Position numbers and translations under genes: made by a program. Below, in pieces: positions 33,675 to 44,790 of a stretch of 64,000 nt of DNA. The stretch is taken from contig CM063113.1 of assembly GCA_031841125.1 (NCBI GenBank), positions 36,583,197 through 36,647,196 of the forward strand, in the 5' to 3' direction. Source of the DNA: Acanthococcus lagerstroemiae. Lineage: Eukaryota; Arthropoda; Insecta; Hemiptera; Eriococcidae. Position 1 is the first letter of the stretch, and every line of letters begins with the position of its first letter. The notes under the pieces are model-generated. The model saw only the letters and a list, made by a program, of their open reading frames with translations, had not been told where the DNA came from and did not search any database.

Positions 33675-34178
33675 GAGAGACGTGCAAAAAGTAAGGTTCC
33701 ATAGTTTCTACTAAGGGAAAAACGGTTAAGGGAATTGAATTTTGTATACTTTTTACTTTTCGACATAGTTACTTCGTAAAATATTTATCTACTCGTAATC
33801 TAGATGGTAGATATAGATACAAACTCAAAGATACTCTCCTTATGGAAGCTTGCCACCTGATTTCGTAGCCACTGATGAACATATTCTTTCAACTCCTCAT
33901 CGTTCTGAAATTTCCTTCCTGCGATGTCTCTTCTAAGCTTCGGAAATAAACAATAAATCACTGGGAGTAAGATCCGGATATTGGAGGCTGGGTGAGGTAC
34001 GGATTCTCTGCTGAACTGAGCGATGAGATCACGGGTTTCCCGAACTGAGTGAGGTCGGGCGTTACTGTGCAATAACACGATGCCTTCGTCTGTTCTAAAT
34101 AGTCCGATGAGGGTTTGTCAGTGTCTGACGATACCGCTCGGCATTAACTGTTGTCGCAGGATGCTCAGTTTTTTTCTA
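33675..34178 (-). mobile_element. Mariner fragment, 3' half (minus strand)
   Basis: The left end carries a mariner-like terminus, GTGCAAAAAGTAAGGTTCC (about 33683-33701). Reading the minus strand upward gives VASFHKESIFEF, GRKFQNDEELKEYVHQWLRN, PKLRRDIAG and LLHSNARPHS, then TTVNAERYRQTL beyond a frameshift. The second catalytic Asp (normally HDN) is changed to Ser, and the YSPDLAPSD block is garbled. The copy is dead and lacks its 5' half. Confidence 0.8.
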
Positions 34179-34247
34179 AAATGAAATTCCTTGCCTTTTT
34201 CCTGATTTTCCCCGAACTTTCCCCAGACACGTTTCAGAGCGCTCCAG

Positions 34248-34370
34248 AAAGCGGCTAAATGAAGTTACAGGGCGTGCGAAAATATGTGCGCAATATTTAA
34301 ATTTTTGCAACCTTATTACGAAAAGAAAAACATAATAACAAAACTAAGGTATAATAATAATAATAAACAG
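34248..34370 (+). repeat. Repeat R2, copy 1
   Basis: GAAGTTACAGGGCG, TGTGCGCAATATTT, TTTGCAACCTTATTACG and an AAT-repeat tail are shared in the same order with copy 2 at 36076-36225. Both begin at GCGGCTAAA and end in an A/T-rich simple tail, as a short retroposon would. Confidence 0.6.
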
Positions 34371-34439
34371 CCATTACTTTGGTAAGGACATAATACATGA
34401 ATACGAAGAACCCAATAGTGCAGATATAATTGTAACTAC

Positions 34440-36077
34440 ATATCCGATTATGTCGCATACCGCGCCCGGTATCGCGGGCATAGGCTTCGGACGATTCTGT
34501 TCCATATTTTACTATATGGGGCCGCCCTGCACCACGGGAGCTTGCTTTATCATCTTTTCTGTTAGTTTCCTCAGCTCTGTCAGCTCCACTTTTTCCCTTA
34601 ATGTTTTTGTTTCTTTCCTAGCCAAAGGGTTTCTTCTTGCGCATATCTCCTTTGTTTTAGCTGAAACTTTGCTATCTGTTTTTTCTGCTTCCCTTCTTAT
34701 AACCTATGCTTGGGTGGTATTTTTTAGAATTTTCTTGAACCCTTTTCGAAGTTTCCAAAGTTTACCCTCTTAAACTCCTGTCTTAGTTTTTGTTTGGCTT
34801 TGGGTATTTTATCTTCTTGAAATATCTCTTTCCTTCCTCCACCTGGTTTCAATGAATTTTTTATTTTATCTCTTTTCGGGATTTCTATTTTAAGTTGTAC
34901 TGCTCTATGGTCTGGTGGAAAGTTGAGATCCTTTGAATATGCGTCATCCATTACCACCCTCATATCATTAACCACACAAAAATCAATCTTACAAATATTT
35001 CTGGTGTTGTTGTTGTTCGGTGAGCACCATTCTTTAGATATTTGTTCCAATTCGTAAAAGCGACTATTACTTGCTATACCTTGGCAGTTCAGTGTAAAAA
35101 TATTAAGTTTAATGTAACTTTTACATTTTTTCTTCTTTCTTCTATCGAGTTTGGGATGAAAGGGTGATCGCTAGAGTAGGGGTACCGCGGCTGCTGCTCT
35201 CCGGCTTGGGGTCGGAGAGGAGTAACAGTGAATGGAAAATTTTAAAGTAATCTCAGATTTGCGGATGCTGCAGTAGTAATTGCAAATTTCTGCCAGAAGA
35301 CAAGAGGTTTTCTTACGAATCCTGGGTAAGCACCTTTAAAAATAGTCCAGCTCTAAACCTTCCCATTTCTGAATCAAACCGTTCCAGTTTTTAGTCCCCT
35401 TCTCTCATATTCTGTTAGTCTGTATACGAATTTAACGGTGTAATTGACGCCAAAACGAGTATAGATCAAGTATACCACACCTTTTCATTTAGTCCTCCCC
35501 CTTTCAATTTTTGTCCTAATCTTATCCTTCCTTTTAATATCCAGAATACTCCTCTCCGTAATTTTGTGCGTGGTTACCAGCCTTCTGGTCAAATCCTCAG
35601 TGATCGACCTCGTCTGGACCCCATATGTTAGAATTGATAGAATGCAGGACTCAAGCATCTTGACCTTTGATGATATTTGCAGATTCCACTTAAAAGATTG
35701 TTTTTAGAGCCCAATATCCCTTCCAAGCTTGCCTTATACGAGCATCGATTTCTTTTTCATGTTTCCCCTGAATGACATAATCTGGCCAACGTCTGGGTAC
35801 TCCTCCGCCGATTCCAATTCCTTATCCCCTATCCAAATTCCGTTCCTGGTGGTAGTGCTCATAACCTTGGTCTTCCTTATGTTTACCCTAAGCCCCACCT
35901 TCTCACTTTCTGCGACCGCAGCTCGTCGAGCATCCCCTGAACTTCTCCAAGTCTCCACTTACCAACATTATGTCATCGGCAAACCTCAGATGGTTCGAGT
36001 GTTTCCCATTTTGACCCCATTTTTGGCTCAATCTAATTTCCTGAAGGTTTGTTTCGAAACCGCATTGAAAAGATGTG
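34440..36077 (-). mobile_element. LINE G: RTE-like fragments on the minus strand
   Basis: Minus-strand frames at 36151-35734 include LRFADDIMLVSGDLE, with FADD intact at 35983-35972, and GLRVNIRKTKVMST and GQIMSFRGN. Another, at 35050-34724, reads NICKIDFCVVNDMR and FPPDHRAVQLKI, the end of an endonuclease domain. The endonuclease part lies downstream of the RT part in element orientation, so two copies or a rearrangement are involved. Decayed. Confidence 0.65.
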
Positions 36078-36225
36078 GAGACAGAAAGGCGGCTAAAGGA
36101 AGTTACAGGGCGAGCGAAAAGATGTGCGCAATGTTCGAATTTTTGCAACATTTTATTACGAAGAATAAAAACACAAAAACAAAACTAAAGTATAAGAATA
36201 AATAAATAAAAAAAAAAAAAAAAAA
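36076..36225 (+). repeat. Repeat R2, copy 2
   Basis: Same orientation and order of blocks as 34248-34370, with a longer AAATAAATAAAAA tail. It abuts LINE G at 36077, at an SPHLFNA block. Together the two copies bracket LINE G. Confidence 0.6.
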
Positions 36226-36599
36226 ACTTCGTTAATTTGCTTCATTTTGGCTTCAACCACTTCAAAGAGCCACACATGAAAGTACACTTCCGGAAGCTCT
36301 CTTATATGCATTATGCTTTCTTCAGAAATATTTCCTAAAATCCTTGACTTTCCCCTGCCTTTTCCAGAATTTCGAAATTCTCTGACTTTTCCCTGATATT
36401 TCCAGAACTGAGTATCCTGTGTCCCTGGTTCCATGAATTCTACCAACGGACGTCTTTGGAATCCCAAAACACTGTCGCCATGAATTTTTTTCGGGTAAGG
36501 GTTTATTTTGTCTTAATAATACCGGGTGAATTCGTGTGTTTCCACCGCATACTCGTACTCTGTTATTTCATCTCTGTGAATGTCGTGGAATACTCAAAG

Positions 36600-36872
36600 T
36601 TTCGTACCCAGTTACAAATCTTTTGAGAAATGGGTTGCCCTCTTCATTGGAACGCTGCAAAATAGTGTCTACGAAATCAGGCAGTAAGCTTCAACGAGGA
36701 GGGTATCTTTGAGTTGATATCTAGATTAGATAAATGTCTCAATTTAACTGGCGACTACGTTTAAAAGTAAATAAAAGTATACAGAATTCAGTGCCTTCAA
36801 CCGTTTCTTAGCTCTTTTTTTTTTTAATAGGTACAAAATGTGGAATCTTACTTTTTGAACGCTCCTCGTACA
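36600..36872 (+). mobile_element. Mariner 3' end (plus strand)
   Basis: The plus strand encodes CLRNQAVSFNEEGIFELISR and LDKCLNLTGDYV followed by a stop, then an AT-rich 3' end. The terminus, in reverse complement, begins GAGCGTTCAAAAAGTAAGAT (to 36872). It is the same family as 33675-34178 but in opposite orientation, and retains only the transposase C-terminus. Confidence 0.7.
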
Positions 36873-37204
36873 GTGAGAACTGTCTGTAGTGGACTCGTCT
36901 AATCTGGAAAACCTGTCAGTATGGAAGTTTTTGAAGTGGTCCGTTGAGTTTCCACCATAGACAGTTTTTACTGTATAATCTCAACCTTTTGTTTGCTTCA
37001 ATACCCTAGAACTTGGGACACGAAGGAGGAAAATGCCTTAATTATTATTTTTTTCTAGAAAGAGACGGACGATCAAGACTAGAACATCATGTAAAACTGG
37101 CCGAAATTTTCAGTTGATATTTGCTTTTCCAGCTCCACATCTAACATGGTGGGACGGACGTGTCAAAGTTTTCTCGAAAATAACAACGGAGTCGTGAAAC
37201 TTAC
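36873..37204. other. Intronic DNA next to host exon a
   Basis: No repeat or gene recognised. On the minus strand the donor GTAAG of exon a lies at 37204-37200. Confidence 0.35.
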
Positions 37205-37366
37205 TGTTATTGCAGTATTGCTGCAGGCCACACTGGGCGCACTTGTTTGGAGCTGAACTTCCGCATTGACATCCCCCAGGCTTCACGCAGCAAGCGCAGT
37301 CATTTCGACTTCGATTGAATTGACATTCACATCCTCTCGATTCCTTCGTCCACATGTCAATTTGAT
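37205..37366 (-). CDS. Host exon a: cysteine-rich extracellular-type module
   Basis: This 162-bp minus-strand exon is flanked by a pyrimidine-rich acceptor (TTTTCTTTTGCTCAACAG) and the donor ACA|GTAAGT. The frame encodes about 54 residues with ten cysteines in the pattern CxC, CxCC, CxC, CxxC and C, including RGCECQFN, DCACCVKPGGCQCG and KCAQCGLQQYC. Both flanking introns are phase 1, the symmetric 1-1 class typical of modules in secreted proteins. Spacing is unlike EGF, LDL-A or Kazal domains. It is superficially metallothionein-like, but the splice sites and the phase match with the CUB exon at 7935-7752 argue for a secreted or membrane CUB protein. Name unknown. Confidence 0.75.
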
Positions 37367-37559
37367 CTGTTGAGCAAAAGAAAATATGCCATCTTATTTA
37401 GTATGATAGCGGTTTCTAATTTCGCAGCAGCCGCATTCGGCGGTCCGCCACGAAGTAACGAAGTAGAGAATTTTGGGGTTCATTTCTCAATTTTTTCGTA
37501 CGTAGGGGAGATTGGGAAAATGATCTTTAAATTGCTCCATAACACTAAAAATCGCCAGA

Positions 37560-39110
37560 CAGAAAAACTAAAAATGAAGTTGACCACTTACTAATAAATT
37601 ACCTGTCAGTAGTTAAAGATATAATAACACTGTCAAAATTTGGCTCCTCATCAGACCACCACATATCACGCTGTAAATTAAGAATTTCACAGAGAGTCCA
37701 GTATAAAAGTCACAGGACGGGTAAAGGGGGAGGAAGGTAGATCATCCCAGTCAGAAAGAAAAAGAAAGCATGCCAGAAACTAAAATCAGTACTAGAGGAA
37801 ACGAAGTCGAGGAAAATTTCTACAACAGAATGGTCCAAGTTTTAACAAACACGATTGAAAAGTTTGGAGTGAAGAGCGCTAAAGAAAAAATGGGGGGATA
37901 AGCTCTCAAAACAGATTCTCGAGTAGATTCACAGGAAGAATACACTTTGGAAAAATAAGAATGAAACACCACTGGACAAAATTGAGTTAACTGAAATAGA
38001 AAAACTGGTGAAGAAAAAAGTTAGAGAAGATATTAAAAAACATGACAAGGAAAAAATTCAAGAAATTTGGAAGAAAGTTGGCCCACTAAAAAAGTCAGGC
38101 GGAAACTAGGTAGCGGGAGAGAGGCTATACTGAAGATAAAAGATCAGACAGAAAAAGTGACTCAAAATTAAGAAGAAATTGTTGAGGTAGCAACAGGTTT
38201 TTACGACGACTTGTACCGCAAACCTCTTCAACTGCATTCTGGAAGAAGTATTCCGTAATCTGAAGTGGAAAAGAACTGGACTAAAAATAAATGGAGAATT
38301 TCTAAGTAATTTAAGGTACGCAGACAATATTATCTTATTTGCAGAAAATCGTAAGGAGTTGAAGAAAATGGCAGAAGAACTGCTGAGGGAATGCAAAACA
38401 ACTGGCCTCAAGCTGAATGGTGACATATCAAAAATAATCGAAAGAGGGGAAAGGAAAAATCTGATAATCGATAAGGAAGAGATAGGAAAGGTAAAAGAAA
38501 TCGAACATCTGTGACAGATTATCAGCTTTGAAGAAAGAGGTAACAAAGAAATTATGATGCATATCAAAGAGGGGTGGAACAACTTCTGGGCATTAAAATC
38601 TATTTTTTGCGGAAATTTCAATACCGCCCTCAAAATGAAAATACTAAATAGCTCAACGCAGAGACTTGGTCCCTTACAAGAACGCAAATGATGAAGCTAA
38701 GAATTACGTTCAGATCTATGGTGAGGAAACTGCTAGGGCTGCGATGGGTAGACAAAATCTCAAACGTAAAACTATACAAAATGGTGGGAGGTGGGGATAT
38801 AGAGTACCTATAATGTCAAAAAATTAAAGTGGAAATATGCGGGACATCTCACGAAGGCGAATGAAAATAGATGGGGAGTAAAAGTACTCAACTGGATACC
38901 GCTGCAAAGGAAAAGAAAGGTAGGTAGACCAGTAGTCAGATGGAGAGGTGAACTCATCAGAGAACTAGGGCCCCGGTGGAAAAGATTAGCGCAGATAAAA
39001 GAAAATGGAAACGCTTCGTAGAGGCGTATGCCCAAAAATGGGCGGAGAAGAGGTGGCCCCAGAGAGCCACTACACTCACTCACAAACGCTAAAATATAAA
39101 CAATAAAAAA
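37560..39110 (+). mobile_element. LINE F: RTE-like LINE with internal deletion
   Basis: The plus strand starts at the endonuclease end (EVDHLLINYL, SSSDHHISRCKL). It passes through a linker and ATGFYDDLYRKP (38190-38215), then jumps to CILEEVFRNLKW and LRYADNIILF at 38317-38328. The RT fingers and part of the palm are missing. The catalytic motif is YADN rather than YADD. The end reads FVEAYAQKWAEKRWP. LINE F begins about 190 bp from exon a. Confidence 0.75.
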
Positions 39111-39974
39111 AAGTTCGGAGCGTGTCATTCTTGGGGTACTGGAATAAGTAAGTCACTTAGTATGAATAGTAACTGATAACAGGTACGTGTTTTTAGATAT
39201 TCAAATACTCAACCAATGACACTCAGAACGCACCCCTCAATAGAAAACTTTGGACAGAATAGCGTGTTGCGATCATCTGGTATGAACACCAGACAAGAAA
39301 TCATTGATTATGTATGTGGATTATGAAACCAGCGAAAGTTGAATACAAAGTAAAACTAATAATTTGATTTACTGGCCATATTAATCTGGATCAATCTCGC
39401 CTGTTGTCAGCTGGACCCTACTACAGTTTTCTTGAAATAAAAATAAACTGTCCACCAATACACAATTTCTATTTAGGGACCCATTTATCGGCCCACAATG
39501 GTAATGTTGAATTCACGAAAGAAATATGCTATTTGCACGAAATATATAAATGACAAGCGCAGTAACAAGTACGAAACAGAAAAAGAAAGAGTTTGAAGAA
39601 AAAATTAAACTTCAGAACGCAATATAATTCACTTACACGATAAAATAAAATACGCCCGGAATTTTAATACCTTCTACACACAATGAAAAAAAGAGACACG
39701 ATATTACTGCGCCCGAAATAAAAAGTTTAAATTCTCGGCCTCCATCATACTTGCCACAAATTTACAATTGCGCACAAATTAATGTAAAAATCAAATTTTG
39801 GAGCAATAAAAATCTATGAATCGATTCTCCGCTTCCTCAGGAGCCACAAATTTAGATTAAGAGCCAAAACGATACCAAAAACGAATTCGTTGAGTTCGAA
39901 ACCTCTCGATGATCTCGATGGGGTCATTCGCATAAATAATAGGTCTAAAAATTCCTAATGTACTGTAATAATGG
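39111..39974. other. Non-coding stretch, nothing recognised
   Basis: AT-rich DNA between LINE F and the second SINE copy. No frame longer than background and no repeat match. Confidence 0.3.
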
Positions 39975-40055
39975 GTAATTTTTACACGCCCACTCTTTTT
40001 TTGTTCTCTCAACCCGAGCCCTGAAATCCGCCCTTTCGAGCATTACCTCAGAGTT
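39975..40055 (-). mobile_element. SINE copy 2, body fragment
   Basis: The reverse complement of CCGCCCTTTCGAGCATTACC and its flanks matches the body of the SINE at 3651-3730, over about 75 bp with scattered differences. The tRNA-like head is missing. Two copies in one window support a dispersed SINE family. Confidence 0.55.
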
Positions 40056-41518
40056 CCCCGCTATGGCGTTTCTAGAGTACTTAAGAAAAAATTCTTAATG
40101 ACCGTTTTTATAGAAAATTGGATCCCTCTTAAACTCATGGATCTCCTATCTCCACGAGTATGTACGTTATCCGCGATGACGTATAATTTTTGTGTTTAAA
40201 CAACATAATATACCGTATGCAAGTCATTTCGTGATATCGATTTTAAAACTCGTCATTTAAACTTTTTTTTTCGTGGTTTCACATTTCGTTCAATCACACT
40301 TTTTATTTCGTGCTATTTAATACTTCCCTTTCTATTTACATTCTCAAATCAGGTTGAACTATTTTAAACCAAAAGCACGTAATCTGCACTCCATAAACAG
40401 ACTATCGCATCTTACACAGGAATCCACGTACATACCATCCAACTCAAGTTGGCAGATCAGATCTGAGGGTCTGAATTGAAAATTTCGTGCTTCGGCGTCG
40501 TGAAATCTAAAACGTCGCACGATTCGGGATTCTATATTAAGACTCCGTTCGAAAAATACTGTACGCAGAAATTTTGAAATTACGTGACAGGGCTACCGGG
40601 CATGATCGGAAATCTCTACGAAAAACTTTTCACGTTATCTATATCGAAATAGCTGTACTGGACACTCGATCTAAATCGCCGTCTATCCGTTTCTCGACGT
40701 TGATCAAAGAGCTTTTTCGACGTAACAAAAACTTCATAAATTTTTAACGCCCCGAGTTAAGCTGACAGCTGTAAGACGTACGCTTCAAACATTCCGCGAG
40801 AACTATCGAGGCGAAAGGATCGTAAAAGCGTTGAAATTTTGGAACGTTGATATGCTTCTGTATCGATTGAATTACTCAACTCGTTTGTTCCACTCAAAAT
40901 CCGCTCTTGTTTCAAGAAAGTACATAATATAGAAAAACGCCCACTATTCGATTTCTCGGCGAAATTTTAACGTTTTTATCGTAAGATTGTCAAAAAATTC
41001 GACAGTTGCGCCATTACTGGTGTTTCTACTGAGCAGAAAAATATGAAAACTCGATTACTTTAAAAATATGAGACATATTTCTGTCGTCCGTTTCAAGGCG
41101 TCTGAGCCGACGAAAATTCCGCTTCTGTTTAAATAAGGTCAAGCAGCACCGAACATGAGGGATTAGTGAACGATAAGCGGATACAGTGGTTTGTAAATTA
41201 TTCGTTGGACTTGATTCGCTAATTGCATGGATCAAATTTGCACCAGTTTACAGAGTGAAGAAATCATTAATTCTGTACGAGTTCTTCGGCCGTATCCTTC
41301 AGCGATAATAAAGACGAAGGATCGGATGACAGGTACATTATCCGGCGAAAATAATGAGCGTTCTGTGGGAAAACAGGTCGGATCAGTTCGGAATCATCGG
41401 TGGTCACTTTGATGTCTCATGACGTCAGGAATATCGTAATCTGTGCGTTAAGATTTTAGTTTGCTGCCTTAATGGTGAAACAACCGATAGGATGACATCT
41501 GGAAGGCTTAGTATATCT
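40056..41518. other. Unique CpG-rich DNA
   Basis: Rich in CpG and TCGA-type words, with no repeat match. A minus-strand frame (41412-41275) is open for about 45 codons but lacks credible splice sites. No gene called. Confidence 0.35.
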
Positions 41519-42595
41519 TTTATTTTATTTTTATTTGCTGCCTTGACTTTACAACTCCGCGGCTATGCAGGAAGCCGCCCTGCTGCCAAGTCCACCCGGT
41601 CTCGGGCATAGGCTTTGACCGTTCTTACCCATCTCCCTGTATCCCTACCTGCCCTTACTCAGAGTATGCCAAAATTTTTCACTAGTTCGTCCCACCATCT
41701 TGTTGGGGGTCTAACCCGTTTCCTGGTAAGATACCCGGGGCCCCATTCTTCTGCTATCCTCGTCCACTAGCGTTTCTCCTTGGCTATATGACCCGCATAG
41801 CTGAACTTTAGTCTAGTTGCCACCCACCCTATACTTTTTGCCCCGGTTTTCGCCAAAATTGATTCCATTCTTATTTTATCACTTATTTTTACTTTCATCA
41901 ATCGGCGCAACACTCTGATAAATGTTCTACTAATCTTTTCCCTTTGAGACACTGCTCCAGTACTATTACTTTCGCCTTTAGAGACATCTTGCTATCAAAT
42001 ATTCTTTTGTTCAACCAAAATCCTTTCTAAGCACTTGCAATTCTTTCTTTCGTCACCCCTTTCCACCTTTCCTTTATTGCCACTGTTTGCTCCAGGTACT
42101 TGTACTCATCATCTACCTTTTCCAGTTTTTGCCCTTCTAGCTAACATTCTCAATTTTCCCTGTTCGTCATCACTTTCGTCTTCGAAAAATTCATGCTAAG
42201 TCCGACCTTCCTAATCTCTTCGTAAAGTTCCCTAGTCATCTGGTTCAGTTCCTCCATGCTATTACTCATCAGGACGATGTCGTCGGCGAAGCGCAGATTA
42301 CTCAGCTGTTGACCATTTATCCTTAAGCCTTTTTCCTCCCGATTTAGTTTTCTAAAAATTACTTCAAAAACTGCAGTGAACTAATTGGGCAATAGTGGGT
42401 CGCCTTGTTTGACCCCTTTTTGAACTCAAATTCTTCCCCTTAAAAATATAGTTTTACAAATGCCGCCGTTGCCTCCTCTTACCATTTTTTGATAGTTTCT
42501 ATTACGCGTTTTTCTCGAATCACAGCTTTTCCGTACTTCAACTTCAAAAATTCGAAAAAATATCTTTTTATAACGCTACAGAGAGCTGGTTAAAG
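41519..42595 (-). mobile_element. LINE H: 3' part of an RTE-like LINE
   Basis: Minus-strand reading: LRFADDIVLM with FADD intact at 42290-42279, then VLRRLMKVKISDKIRMESI and RLKFSYAGHIAKEKR (41952-41767), and a C-terminal region to about 41560. An AAATAAAAATAAAATAAAAG tail lies at 41518-41540. Several frameshifts. The 5' end at about 42595 abuts a fragment of the repeat family also found at 53765. Confidence 0.75.
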
Positions 42596-42668
42596 TCTCT
42601 AAGGTAATTTTGTCTGGTATTGCCTCCTCCCCTTAACTCCATACTGACAAAGTGGGCCCTTTTGATAG
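42596..42668 (-). repeat. End fragment of the 53765-type element
   Basis: ATTGCC, then CTTAACTCCATACTGACAAA and GTGGGCCCTTTTGA match the reverse complement of the left end of the element at 53765-54426 (CTCAACTCCATACCGACAAG, GTGGGCCTTTTCGA). Only about 70 bp remains. Confidence 0.6.
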
Positions 42669-42675
42669 AGATGAA

Positions 42676-43190
42676 CACATTTTTCAAGGTTTACATTTTC
42701 ATTTCGAAGTGTAAATTGAAACCGAACCGAAAACTTGATGCGATATTGGTAATTATTGAGCAGGAAACTCTTTCTTAGATTGTTTTTTCTTTTTTGTACC
42801 CTTCATTTCAAGCAGAAAATTTGGATTTTGGTGTCTAAATCCGGCTGGATAAAAAATCGAAGAAATATTCGAAATAAGGGACCCAGGAATTTCGTCTGTT
42901 TTTTCGATTTTTTAGAACGAGTCAGTGTTTTCCATTTCAAGTTCGAAATTTGGAGTTTGGGGCACAAATCTCAGCTGAATCAAACACCTGGTGAAATTTT
43001 TGGAATCAGCGATTTATGAAATCCGTACTTCGAATCTTTTCTCAGTTTTCTAGGTCAAGTCAATTTTGCACATTTTAAGCATGCAATTGGGATTTTGGGA
43101 CACCAATCGAAGCAGGATCAAAAATTTGATAACATGTTCAAAATCAGGTACATGGAAACTCATATTTCGATAGTTTCTTTGATGCATTCT
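42676..43190 (+). repeat. Degenerate satellite-like array, period ~135 bp
   Basis: Units recur at about 42690, 42805, 42935 and 43070, each with CATTTCAAGxxxGAAATTTG, GGxTTTTGGGxxxCAAATC and a GGATCAAAAAT-like block. A similar but diverged and inverted segment lies at 44930-45100. The array ends where repeat R3 begins. Confidence 0.5.
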
Positions 43191-43194
43191 CTTT

Positions 43195-43330
43195 AAAAAT
43201 GAACAAACCTCATATTTTGGAACACAGTGACCAATATTCAATTTTTTTTCCACTCCATCCCTACATGTTTTCACACAGTACAAGCATGGAAATATTGAAA
43301 ACGTATTTCTAGCAGTATTACCGACAATCG
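43195..43330 (-). repeat. Repeat R3, copy 1
   Basis: In reverse complement this segment is about 95% identical by eye to 51437-51567 (TTTTCAATATTTCCATGCTT, GTACTGTGTGAAAACATGTA and onward). Both copies end at the same base near GGTAATACTG. It directly follows the ~135-bp array, so it may be part of a larger element that includes that array. Confidence 0.7.
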
Positions 43331-44559
43331 AATACAAAGTTATAAATGGAATAACGTGTTGTTTCCTTTCGAGAGTGTTTTACCGAGTTTTCAATATAAG
43401 TGATTGACGTTTTTGAAATAAAATGTCTGAAATTCCATTGTTCGAATTCCCGCCTAATTACTGGTATATAGTTTTGTATGAATTGTATCTACGAAAACAG
43501 AACACGCCTGAGAAAAACTGAGTAAAATAAAATACTCGTACTAGAAAACAAGAAGACAGAACGATTATGCTATTCACGTTCTCGGCGGGGGTCCGAGGCC
43601 ACCACCGAAAATTAATTTCATAAGACATAGCGTATTTCTTAATTAAGTGCCTATTCAAAGCTCGTGAAAGTCCAGCAGAGAAGAATTAAAACGAGGTCTT
43701 CTATTATAACTTTTGGAAAAATACTATACGTAATAAGTCTTAAAAATTTTCGTTTTTTGTTCTCCTATCCTAACAATAAATGTGCTTTTCAGTTCTAATT
43801 CAAAGCACAGTAAATATGACATAAATAAAAACGCAGATTCCAGTAATATTTAGAGAGAGAGAGAGAAAAAAATTATACTTTGGTTCTCTCGAATTTCGAC
43901 AATAATATAAGTTGTAACTAGATTTAACTTGGCGAGTACATTTGCAAACAGTGTCTTCGGAGGAATGCATTCGCTGGATTTGGCTCAGGTTCACAGCTTC
44001 GTTCGCAAACTAAATCGTGTTTTTTTTTTTTTCTTTTTTTTTTAATTGCGGCGCTGAGAAAGTTTTTATTTACTTAATGAACGACGGCGCGAACGGTGCC
44101 GCACCGAGTGAAATAGGTGGCATACTGCAAAAAGTTTGCCGAGTGCGAGTGCTAGTGTTTGTTCTTTCGGCGGGCTTCGAAGAAAAGTACAACGCAACGC
44201 GAAGGGTAAAATATGAAACCCCTGTGGGAGAAGTTTGCAATACAGACATCCGCTAAAAACACTAAATTTGGCCTGAGTCGGAATAACTATGCACGTATTT
44301 TGAAACATTTTCGGCGAGAATAAATTTCGTATTAAGAGTGATATCAGAATAATGCATGGCGCGTGCAGTTTCGGCACCTCATCTTGCATTCATTTGTAGA
44401 TCGCTTCTCAACTAGCTCCACTCGTCGCATCTGTGGCGGCTTCCGAAAACATGAGAGAATACCGTCCCTTCTCACCGCGATGAGCTATATGTAATGTAGG
44501 TCTCTCGTCATTCCCATTTTCTAGTCCATATTGTGACCTGTATCGAGAAAAGGGGTTTA
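43331..44559. other. Mostly unique DNA
   Basis: Contains a GA-repeat (43850-43866), a long T-run (44019-44043) and CpG-rich DNA (44050-44260). No gene recognised. Confidence 0.35.
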
Positions 44560-44790
44560 GTACGCAAAACACAAATTTCCCAGGAGGACGGAAACAGGAA
44601 AGGACATCTTACTGGTACCTGGGACATAACAAACGAAATCCGGGAAGACAAAAATTGAGATGGTCGGATGAGTTCACAAAACTGCTTCCACAAAAGATGT
44701 ATTATCAAGTATCATGTGTAGAACGGAATGGCAAAGGCTAAGGCACACTTTCGCTCAATCGGGTAATAAGTACTGTGGTGGCAATCGTAA
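44560..44790 (+). mobile_element. LINE K: 3' end of an RTE-like LINE
   Basis: Plus-strand reading gives RNPGRQKLRWSDEFTKL and, one frame over, TEWQRLRHTFAQSG. Both are standard C-terminal blocks of RTE LINEs. Only about 230 bp is present, ending in AT-rich sequence. Confidence 0.6.

Larger units (their letters stand above)
7936..37204 (-). other. Inferred giant intron between host exons a and b
   Basis: Exon a (37366-37205) ends with one base of a codon before GTAAGT. Exon b begins with two bases after AG. Joining them gives an in-frame ATG codon and a continuous cysteine-rich to CUB reading frame. The 29.3 kb between would be one intron, most of it made of nested transposons in both orientations. 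Direct splicing between exactly these exons is an inference from phase and domain order. A small exon in between cannot be excluded. Confidence 0.6.

Noticed and set aside
37205..37366. Cys-rich exon as a metallothionein gene
   Set aside because: Good splice sites on both sides, phase 1-1 and a phase match to a CUB exon favour an extracellular module. Metallothioneins are small stand-alone proteins with different spacing.
38106..38687. 193-codon minus-strand frame
   Set aside because: Antisense to LINE F, which encodes the YADN block on the plus strand.
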